In this document: positions 58,280-64,000 of the stretch, piece by piece | Numbering within the stretch: position 1 is the first letter of the stretch | How the letters are laid out: each line of letters starts with the position of its first letter | Source: Maricaulis sp047308265 | GTDB taxonomy: Bacteria; Pseudomonadota; Alphaproteobacteria; Caulobacterales; Maricaulaceae | Assembly: GCF_047308265.1 (NCBI RefSeq) | Contig: NZ_JBKQWY010000001.1 | Coordinates: 558,001 to 622,000, forward strand | Length of the DNA stretch: 64,000 bases | Direction: 5' to 3' | Translations under genes and position numbers: made by a program | Notes under the pieces: generated by a model | Seen by the model: the letters and a program-made list of their open reading frames with translations, nothing else | Databases searched by the model: none | Told to the model about the DNA's origin: nothing

Positions 58280-59023
58280 TCAGGCCCGACCCGCAGATTT
58301 CATGGATTGTTTGCGCGCGTACATGGCGGCGTCGGCCTCAGCCATGGCGTCTTCTGCATTATGGCCCGACTGGAGTGCGTAGGCGCCCCAGGCCGCTCCG
58401 ACTGTCAGCTCGGTTCCGTTGTGGGAGAAGGGTGTATTGGCGATCCGGTCGACCAGTTCCTCGGCCTTGCGTTCCGCACCCTCCAGACCGGTCAGGGTCA
58501 GAACCAGACCAAATTCATCGCCGCCGATCCGGCCAACCGCATCGGTTTCGCGTACATGGGCCGAGAGCAGGGCAGAGACATGTTCCAGGGCCGCATCGCC
58601 GGCGGCATGACCGTATCGGTCATTGATGTCCTTGAAGCCATTCAAGTCGATATAGACGATGGCGGACGGCGCATCATGACGTTCCGCAAGCGCCAGGGCC
58701 CGGCTGACTTCGCGCAGGAAGGCCCGGCGATTGAGCACCGGCAGCAGGACATCACGGTCGGCGAGGGCTTCCAGATCGCGCATGCGTGAACGCAGGCGTT
58801 CGGTTTCCTTGCGCAGCTGGTCAACCTCACCCATCAAACTCATCAGGGCGCGTTGGACATTCGGCGTGAGTTCCGCTTCCGGAACGCCCATGATCGAGGC
58901 AGCATCCTGGGCCGGCGCGCTGGATGACACATAGGCCTGTTGTGTCACGCTTCCGCTGGACGCCTTGTCCGTCCGGGAGGTTTTCGCTGTCGATCGCGTC
59001 TGGTTATAGGGTCCGATACGCAT
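58280..59023 (-). CDS. Diguanylate cyclase (GGDEF) without sensor domain
   Basis: A 247-residue protein. The first ~55 residues are Ser/Thr/Gln-rich and probably disordered. A coiled coil (LMSLMGEVDQLRKETERLRS) precedes the GGDEF domain (about 85-240). The active-site loop is GRIGGDEFGLV, and RETD five residues before it is an intact inhibitory I-site (RxxD). It makes c-di-GMP. No N-terminal receiver or PAS is seen, so control is likely by partner proteins or localisation. Confidence 0.93.
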   Translation of the reverse strand: MRIGPYNQTRSTAKTSRTDKASSGSVTQQAYVSSSAPAQDAASIMGVPEAELTPNVQRALMSLMGEVDQLRKETERLRSRMRDLEALADRDVLLPVLNRRAFLREVSRALALAERHDAPSAIVYIDLNGFKDINDRYGHAAGDAALEHVSALLSAHVRETDAVGRIGGDEFGLVLTLTGLEGAERKAEELVDRIANTPFSHNGTELTVGAAWGAYALQSGHNAEDAMAEADAAMYARKQSMKSAGRA

Positions 59024-59188
59024 GCTGAAGTCCTTATGGCGCGAGTCGCCTGATCCACATCCACGTTCGCCAAGTGTGGTTAAAAAAGCCTCAAGCCTCC
59101 ACTTTTCAGCCCGCTCAACCAGATCTGCTTGACGGGCGTGGGGGCAAGGCTATGTTGGCGTGCTTCCTCAGATCGTCATGGAAGCGAA

Positions 59189-59716
59189 ATGACTCAACCC
59201 TCTTCCCAACCTGCTTCTCAACCTGGCTCGACGTCCGCGCCACGCGTGGCCATTATCATGGGGTCGCGCTCAGATTGGCCCACCATGAAGAAGGCTGCCG
59301 ACATTCTTGATGCATTGAATGTCGATTTTGAGGCGAAGGTCGTGTCCGCGCACAGGACGCCGGACCGACTGGTCGAGTTTTCCAAGACCGCGCGTGATCG
59401 CGGGGTGCAGGTTGTCATCGCAGGGGCCGGGGGTGCAGCGCATTTGCCGGGCATGGTCGCCTCGATGACCTCAGTTCCGGTTCTGGGTGTTCCGGTGAAA
59501 TCGAAGGCCTTGAGCGGTCAGGACAGCTTGTTGTCCATCGTGCAAATGCCCGGTGGTGTCCCGGTCGGGACGCTGGCCATTGGTGATGCCGGGGCGAAAA
59601 ATGCGGGTCTGCTTGCCGCCTCGATACTCTCCTTGTCCGATCGCGAACTGGCTGATCGCCTCGACGCCTGGCGACAAGCCCAGACCGATAGTGTTGCTGA
59701 AACAGTAGAGGACTAG
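59189..59716 (+). CDS. purE: N5-carboxyaminoimidazole ribonucleotide mutase
   Basis: A 175-residue class I PurE for purine synthesis: IIMGSRSDWPTMKKAADIL, VVSAHRTPDRL, AGAGGAAHLPGMVASMTSVP and SIVQMPGGVPVGT. ATG 59189 is used; the first 20 residues (MTQPSSQPASQPGSTSAPRV) are a Ser/Gln/Pro extension, and upstream codons in frame are not used. Six bases separate it from purK. Confidence 0.96.
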   Translation: MTQPSSQPASQPGSTSAPRVAIIMGSRSDWPTMKKAADILDALNVDFEAKVVSAHRTPDRLVEFSKTARDRGVQVVIAGAGGAAHLPGMVASMTSVPVLGVPVKSKALSGQDSLLSIVQMPGGVPVGTLAIGDAGAKNAGLLAASILSLSDRELADRLDAWRQAQTDSVAETVED

Positions 59717-59722
59717 CCCTCC

Positions 59723-60802
59723 ATGGATTATGCGCCGCTCGCACCCGGTTCCGTCATCGGCATTCTCGGAGGCGGACAGCTGGGACGCATGCTGGCTGTT
59801 GCCGGTGCGGAACTGGGTTTTGATGTCCATGTGTATGATCCCGAGCCGGATTGTCCGGCTTCGCGTGTCGCGACGCGGGCCTGGTCTGCGCCCTGGTCCG
59901 ATACGGGCGCGATCCAGGGTTTTGCAGATCGTTGCGACGCCATCACCTATGAATTCGAGAATGTACCGGTCGAAGCGGTCGCGATAGCGGCCCGGGTCTC
60001 CACCTTGCGTCCCGGTGCCCGCTCGCTCGAACTGACCCAGGACCGCGTCGTCGAGAAGAATTTCATCAATGAAGCGGGTGTGGGTACGGTCGCCTTTGCG
60101 CCGGTGTCCAATCTGACGGAGCTACAGGAGGCCATCCGTCTGGTGGGGCTGCCGGCTGTCTTGAAGACCCGGCGCTTTGGGTATGACGGCAAGGGCCAGG
60201 CCTGGATCCGCACCGAAGCGGACGCAGACACGGCCTGGACAACCATTGGCGAGCAGTCCGCGATCCTGGAGGCCGCGGCCCCGTTTACGCGTGAGCTCTC
60301 GGTTGTCGCGGCCCGTAGCGTGGATGGTCGCGTCAAGGCCTATCCTCTGGGCGAAAATGTCCATCGTGACGGTATTCTCAAGACCACAACCGCCCCGGCC
60401 CCCAATCTGTCCAAACAACAGGAAACGCGGGCACTCGAGATCGCCAAGGCGATCGGCTCCGGTCTGGATCATGTGGGTGTGTTTGCCGTTGAATTGTTCG
60501 AGCTTGCTGACGGAACGCTTCTGGTCAATGAGATCGCGCCGCGCGTGCACAATACCGGCCACTGGACGCAGGATGCCTGTGCCTGTTCGCAGTTTGAGCA
60601 ACATATGCGCGCCGTGGCGGGCTGGCCACTGGGTGATGTGACCCCCTCTGCCTCCGCTGTGATGGAGAATCTGATCGGTGACGAGGTGGGCGACTGGGCG
60701 GCTCTGGCGGCTGAACCTGCAGCCTGCCTTCATCTCTATGGCAAGCGCCAGACCAAGCCCGGCCGCAAGATGGGGCATATCAACCGGCTGGGGCACCTCT
60801 AG
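59723..60802 (+). CDS. purK: 5-(carboxyamino)imidazole ribonucleotide synthase
   Basis: A 359-residue ATP-grasp enzyme that carboxylates AIR with bicarbonate. IGILGGGQLGRMLAVAGAEL (start), YEFENVPVEA, LKTRRFGYDGKGQAW, and NEIAPRVHNTGHWT are typical. It follows purE and acts in the same step pair. Confidence 0.96.
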   Translation: MDYAPLAPGSVIGILGGGQLGRMLAVAGAELGFDVHVYDPEPDCPASRVATRAWSAPWSDTGAIQGFADRCDAITYEFENVPVEAVAIAARVSTLRPGARSLELTQDRVVEKNFINEAGVGTVAFAPVSNLTELQEAIRLVGLPAVLKTRRFGYDGKGQAWIRTEADADTAWTTIGEQSAILEAAAPFTRELSVVAARSVDGRVKAYPLGENVHRDGILKTTTAPAPNLSKQQETRALEIAKAIGSGLDHVGVFAVELFELADGTLLVNEIAPRVHNTGHWTQDACACSQFEQHMRAVAGWPLGDVTPSASAVMENLIGDEVGDWAALAAEPAACLHLYGKRQTKPGRKMGHINRLGHL

Positions 60803-60834
60803 AGGGACGCGGGAGCGTGGCCGTGTAGCCCGGC

Positions 60835-60860
60835 GAACAGGCTCTGTGAACAGGCTTTGT
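60835..60860 (+). repeat. Short direct repeat
   Basis: GAACAGGCTCTGT and GAACAGGCTTTGT, two adjacent 13-bp copies differing by one base, in the short gap between purK and the phosphatase gene. Confidence 0.7.
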
Positions 60861-60889
60861 ATTGTGCCGAATAGGGCTAGAATGAGCGA

Positions 60890-61672
60890 ATGAGCCCTGT
60901 CACGCCCACCCAGTTTCAGTCCGATACCGGCCCGTTCGATCTGATCGGGGATTTCCACGGGTGCGCGGATGAAGCCGAGATGCTCCTGGAGCGGCTGGGA
61001 TACACTCTGGGCATGACCGGCCCGGTCGGAGCTCGGAACTATGCGTTGTCACACCCGCACGGCCGTAAACCCGTCTTTCTGGGTGATCTGGTCGATCGTG
61101 GACCGCGGTCTCCGGATATTCTCCGGCTTGTGATGCCGGCCACGAAATCGGGGCGCGCCTATACGGTCATGGGTAATCATGACGATAAATTCCGGCGCTG
61201 GCTCGACGGACACAACGTTAAGGTCACGCATGGTCTGGAAGAGACGCTTCATCAGTTCGAGCGTGAAAGCGTCGCCTTTCGCCATGAGGTGCGGGAATTT
61301 CTCTACGACCTGCCCACTCATCTTCTGTTGGACCGCGGGAGCCTCCTGGTGGCGCATGCGGGCCTGGCCGAGAAGTTTCATGGCGTCAATTCGGGCGCCG
61401 AGCGATCTTTCGCGCTGTTTGGTGATGTAGCCAAGCATCGAGACGAGCACGGGCTTCCGATCCGGCTCAACTGGGCGTGCGACTATTCCGGTACGCCTAC
61501 TGTCGTGCACGGTCATGTCGCCGAACCCGAGGTGCGGGTGGAAAACAGGGTCTGGTGTATTGATACCGGCTGTTGTTTTGGCGGTCATCTGACCGCCCTG
61601 CGCTGGCCGGAGATGGAGCTGGTCCAGATCCCTGCGCTCAAGGCCTATTTCCAGTCTCCACGCTGGGACTAG
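60890..61672 (+). CDS. Metallophosphoesterase (PPP/PrpE-like)
   Basis: A 260-residue calcineurin-like phosphatase. DFHGCADEAE, FLGDLVDRGPRSPDILR, VMGNHDDKFRR, LLVAHAGL and VHGHV give the full dinuclear metal set. The layout is that of bacterial PPP-like phosphatases/Ap4A hydrolases. ATG 60890 is used. It is convergent (4-bp gap) with the DUF1851 gene. Confidence 0.9.
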   Translation: MSPVTPTQFQSDTGPFDLIGDFHGCADEAEMLLERLGYTLGMTGPVGARNYALSHPHGRKPVFLGDLVDRGPRSPDILRLVMPATKSGRAYTVMGNHDDKFRRWLDGHNVKVTHGLEETLHQFERESVAFRHEVREFLYDLPTHLLLDRGSLLVAHAGLAEKFHGVNSGAERSFALFGDVAKHRDEHGLPIRLNWACDYSGTPTVVHGHVAEPEVRVENRVWCIDTGCCFGGHLTALRWPEMELVQIPALKAYFQSPRWD

Positions 61673-61676
61673 GCCG

Positions 61677-62288
61677 TCACACAGTTTCCAGCTGAACCGT
61701 TCCGGTCTTGGGATCGATCTGGACACCGGAAATGCTGGTTCCTGCCGGCAAGGCGCGGATCTGGCGATGAACCTGGCTCAGGAAGCCGGCCTTGGTCACG
61801 ATATCGGCGAGTTCGATATTGTCCGGATCAAGATGACCACCCAGAATGGGTGGGATCCGGAAGTCATAACACTGGCCAGAGGCCGGAATGAGACCTCTGT
61901 CCTGCGCCGTCATGACAAGGCCTTCCAGCAGGATTTCGTCACGGCCATCAGGCGTTGCGAGGCGGTCGCGACAGGCTTGCAGGCTGTCCGCGATCTCCGT
62001 CAGCTGGCCGTCGAGCGTATCGATCTGGACGATGTGGCCCGAGGCCGACTGGAGCAGTGGCTCGCCGAAGGGGGTGATGCAGACAGGGTGCATCCCGTCC
62101 AGACCAAGCCAGGACCAGGCCGCCAGAACCTGGTCAAGCTGGGCGTCGTTGATTGGCAGGCAGAGTGCATCGAGGGGCGGCTGGCAAAGTCCGTTCCCTG
62201 TTACTGCCTTGGCGTCAGACGTATTGGCAGTCAGAGAGCCCGGTTTTTGGCTGGCCTTGCGACCGGATTTACGAAACAACCCCAGCAT
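61677..62288 (-). CDS. DUF1851 (Tdi1 C-terminal-like) domain protein
   Basis: A 203-residue protein. The pattern AAWSWLGLDGMHPVCITPFG, then a long helix, then CYDFRIPPILGGHLDPDNIE matches the DUF1851/Tdi1 C-terminal domain, first known from the Agrobacterium T6SS DNase immunity protein Tdi1 but also found alone in many genomes. A GAD-like N-terminal domain is not obvious; the first 25 residues are basic. There are no T6SS or toxin genes here. It is the last gene of a COQ9-alternative oxidase run. Confidence 0.7.
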   Translation of the reverse strand: MLGLFRKSGRKASQKPGSLTANTSDAKAVTGNGLCQPPLDALCLPINDAQLDQVLAAWSWLGLDGMHPVCITPFGEPLLQSASGHIVQIDTLDGQLTEIADSLQACRDRLATPDGRDEILLEGLVMTAQDRGLIPASGQCYDFRIPPILGGHLDPDNIELADIVTKAGFLSQVHRQIRALPAGTSISGVQIDPKTGTVQLETV

Positions 62289-62307
62289 GTGTCCTCGCCC
62301 GTGTTAG

Positions 62308-62343
62308 ACCTGCTTGTCCGTCCTATCGGATGGACAAGCAGGT
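62308..62343. other. Long near-perfect hairpin between AOX and DUF1851 genes
   Basis: ACCTGCTTGTCC (62308-62319) pairs perfectly with GGACAAGCAGGT (62332-62343), and the inner GTCC-TATC-GGAT adds four pairs (one G-T), so a 16-bp stem with a tetraloop. No T-run follows on either strand. It starts 10 nt after the AOX stop and ends 20 nt before the next start. Confidence 0.9.
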
Positions 62344-62353
62344 GCCAATCCCT

Positions 62354-63013
62354 TCAGGCGACTTGCGCCTTGTCACGAGGTTTACGGGTCAATTGGTCTG
62401 CATAGGCGTGATTTACATCACGATGGCCGGCCTCGTCTTCCCGAACGACCAGGATCACATCCCGAAGGCGGGCATTGTGGGGCAAATCCCAATAATCAAT
62501 CGCGATCTGGGGAGCGGGGACGTTGTCATGTCGACCGGCATCGATTTCAGCGAGATACTGGGTGTAGCTGATGACCGCCTCTTCCTCGAAATACCCAACG
62601 ACCCGGTGTGCGGTTCGGGGGGCAAACAGGTAGAGGAAGAAGTAGCAGTTGTAGAAAATGGCCTGGGTGACCATGATCACAATGCGTTCGAACAGGTTGG
62701 GCTGGGCAATCTGGATGAACGTCATCAGATGCATGCGCTCATTCTCGGCTTCGTCCAGCAGGGTCCGGATCCATCCCTGGTCATCGCGGATACGGCGCAG
62801 CGCCTTGAGGTGCTGGAGCAGACCGCCGACCATGCCGGGAACGGCTGCGACGGTTTCCAGAACCACCGCCCGGTGTCCATAGCGTTTCGCGAAGAAGCGA
62901 TCGGCAAAGAAACGCAGCATTTTCACGAAGCCGAAGGCGATGCGGTCGCTCAATCCTTCCGGCTTGTGATGGACATCAATGTCAACGTTTAACCCTTCAA
63001 CTGGCTTGGTCAT
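62354..63013 (-). CDS. aox: Alternative oxidase (di-iron ubiquinol oxidase)
   Basis: A 219-residue AOX, which oxidises ubiquinol and reduces O2 to water without pumping protons, and is cyanide and NO tolerant. All di-iron ligand motifs are present: LET (Glu53), NERMH (Glu92, His95), EEEA (around Glu144) and EDEAGH (Glu194, His197). The HRAVVLETVAAVPGM segment is typical. It is a monotopic inner-membrane enzyme. ATG 63013 follows GGAGGG. AOX is rare in bacteria. The neighbour COQ9 supports ubiquinone as substrate. Confidence 0.95.
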   Translation of the reverse strand: MTKPVEGLNVDIDVHHKPEGLSDRIAFGFVKMLRFFADRFFAKRYGHRAVVLETVAAVPGMVGGLLQHLKALRRIRDDQGWIRTLLDEAENERMHLMTFIQIAQPNLFERIVIMVTQAIFYNCYFFLYLFAPRTAHRVVGYFEEEAVISYTQYLAEIDAGRHDNVPAPQIAIDYWDLPHNARLRDVILVVREDEAGHRDVNHAYADQLTRKPRDKAQVA

Positions 63014-63154
63014 GATGTGTCCCTCCTTCAGGACTAGATCTGACCCCTATATGGGCGACCAGGTCCTGAAACGTAAGGTGACACAATCGCGCGCGTCGGC
63101 AAAGCGCACACAAAACTTATGGTCTATAGGGAGGGGTTGAGTCAGGTATTCCGG

Positions 63155-63832
63155 CTAGATCTGCGGGCCCTTGCCATAGCGCAATGTGCCCAGCATCTGG
63201 GCCACATCGGGTAGATCTCCGGTCATCTTATGGAATTGCGCTTTTGACTTCTCAAACGTCATCACATCCGCGATGCGCCGATCCAGGAAACCCCGGGCCT
63301 TGACCTTTTCGGGATCATCCTCGCTCAGCCAGCTGGCCAGCGTTGCGGTATAGACCGCGGAGAGGATGGTGCGTTTGGAGTAGAAATTGCCGTCAGTAGA
63401 TGTATCGCCAATCGCGCGCCAGATCATGTCGCTTGTGGCCCAGACCAGTTCGGCTCCGGTTTTGGCGGCATCGGGTAAGAGGAGGCGCGCGCGCGCCCGT
63501 CTGGCCGCTTCCTCGTGCGGGGCGAGGGCGGTCAGGCGCGACAGAACAGCCGAGGTCACCCGGTCGCGGATCTTCATCTGCCCCAGATCAAGCGCGGCGA
63601 TCTCGCCAGCCGCCACGTCATCGAGTGTTTTCGACCAGTAGGCGAGCAGGTCGATTTCCCCGCGCGGACAAGTCAGGGCGACGTCTCCAGGGCTCAAACC
63701 GGCCTCCCGGGCCGCCAATCGCACGGTCTTGGCGCTCCAGCCATCAAAGGTCGCATGTGGCAGAATCGCATCAAGCAGAGCGCGAAGACGCAGTTCCTGC
63801 TGGCTCAAGGTTTGGGAGTTTGTGCCGTTCAT
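63155..63832 (-). CDS. COQ9 family ubiquinone biosynthesis protein
   Basis: A 225-residue all-helical protein (TetR-like fold). ILPHATFDGWSAKTVRLAAR then GLSPGDVALTCPRGEIDLL and the C-terminal FYSKRTILSAVYTATLASWL match COQ9, the lipid-binding partner of the COQ7 hydroxylase. It is widespread in alphaproteobacteria next to rpsU. AOX lies 141 bp downstream on the same strand, with its own possible promoter. Confidence 0.93.
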   Translation of the reverse strand: MNGTNSQTLSQQELRLRALLDAILPHATFDGWSAKTVRLAAREAGLSPGDVALTCPRGEIDLLAYWSKTLDDVAAGEIAALDLGQMKIRDRVTSAVLSRLTALAPHEEAARRARARLLLPDAAKTGAELVWATSDMIWRAIGDTSTDGNFYSKRTILSAVYTATLASWLSEDDPEKVKARGFLDRRIADVMTFEKSKAQFHKMTGDLPDVAQMLGTLRYGKGPQI

Positions 63833-63985
63833 GCTTATAATGTAGCGCAGGCGGGCGATGCCGTCACCTCATGCACCTGTGCAGGACATATAGACTCATC
63901 GCCGCACCTCTGGTAAACGCCGCCGCTCTGGTGAACTTGCGACGTGGGGATGGGCCTCGCGTCCATACCTTAATGGAGAGAAACC

Positions 63986-64000
63986 ATCGTACAGATCGTT
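63986..64000 (+). CDS. rpsU: Probable ribosomal protein S21 start, with AUC initiation codon
   Basis: The last 15 bases read ATC GTA CAG ATC GTT, i.e. (M)VQIV, the start of many alphaproteobacterial S21 proteins (MVQI-VRDNN). GGAGAG lies at 63975-63980, five bases before the ATC. An in-frame TAA at 63971 leaves no ATG, GTG or TTG between it and VQIV, so if this is rpsU its start is ATC. The divergent COQ9-rpsU layout is common in the group. Only 12 coding bases are visible, so this is tentative. Confidence 0.45.

Noticed and set aside
61677..62288. T6SS immunity gene
   Set aside because: The domain resembles Tdi1, but no effector, VgrG or T6SS gene is in the window, and the family is often found alone.

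Overview
The window is a GC-rich (roughly 60%), densely coded stretch of an alphaproteobacterial chromosome. The best fit is a marine, Caulobacter-like lineage (Maricaulales/Hyphomonadaceae type). The evidence is a set of characteristic genes: a TrcR/DUF1013 cell-cycle regulator, an RcdA-type (DUF1465) protein next to DUF1192, COQ9 divergent from a probable rpsU, two DUF465 genes around ubiX, two large TonB-dependent receptors with hydrolase neighbours, and GANTC (CcrM-type) sites in some intergenic regions. No tRNA, rRNA, CRISPR array, transposase or prophage gene was found.

Layout. 1-1 kb: the 3' end of a glutamate synthase large-subunit gene, then ppa. 1-9 kb: a probable uptake and catabolic island with two MaoC-type hotdog proteins, an acyl-CoA ligase, a crotonase-fold protein, TetR, two alpha/beta hydrolases and a TonB-dependent receptor. 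9-13 kb: a BlaI-like regulator, a two-TM extracytoplasmic sensor-like protein, typA, and a 520-bp gene-free region with a degenerate ~11-bp periodic repeat. 13.4-22.9 kb: a second receptor island (SDR, HSL-type esterase, TonB receptor, MarR-like regulator, amidohydrolase lipoprotein, TetR, an atypical Cys alpha/beta hydrolase, an NTF2-like protein). 22.9-30.6 kb: a secreted protein, a membrane-anchored AraC regulator, a small membrane protein, a MacAB-type efflux system and a four-PAS histidine kinase. 30.7-36.4 kb: a double-ATPase peptide ABC protein, an M16 peptidase lipoprotein and an FKBP lipoprotein. 36.4-39.5 kb: two tandem TadG-like VWA proteins. 39.6-43.1 kb: argE-like, an SdpI/SdpR-like pair and sqdB. 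43.5-46.9 kb: the glycolytic operon gap-pgk-fba (class I aldolase). 47.1-53 kb: thiE, a Sel1-repeat protein, efp, an inositol-phosphatase family gene, a stator-like MotA/TolQ plus MotB/OmpA pair, and rpmE. 53-57 kb: RcdA-type, DUF1192, quinone oxidoreductase, TrcR, SDR. 57-61 kb: DUF465-ubiX-DUF465, a GGDEF protein, purEK and a metallophosphatase. 61.7-64 kb: a DUF1851 protein, an alternative oxidase, COQ9, and the first codons of a probable rpsU.

How the parts may work together. The two receptor islands look like regulated modules that import a hydrophobic or ester substrate through the outer membrane and hydrolyse it; the first also has genes to activate the acid to a CoA thioester and hydrate or isomerise it. 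The right end joins ubiquinone-related functions (ubiX, COQ9) with a quinol-consuming alternative oxidase. The most unusual items are the stator-like pair with no flagellar genes nearby, the alternative oxidase/DUF1851 cluster with a long inter-gene hairpin, the Sdp-like immunity pair without toxin genes, the MaoC pair in which only one member keeps the catalytic dyad, the LTxxQ-containing insertion in the MacA-like adaptor, the tandem VWA paralogues, and a probable AUC start codon for ribosomal protein S21.
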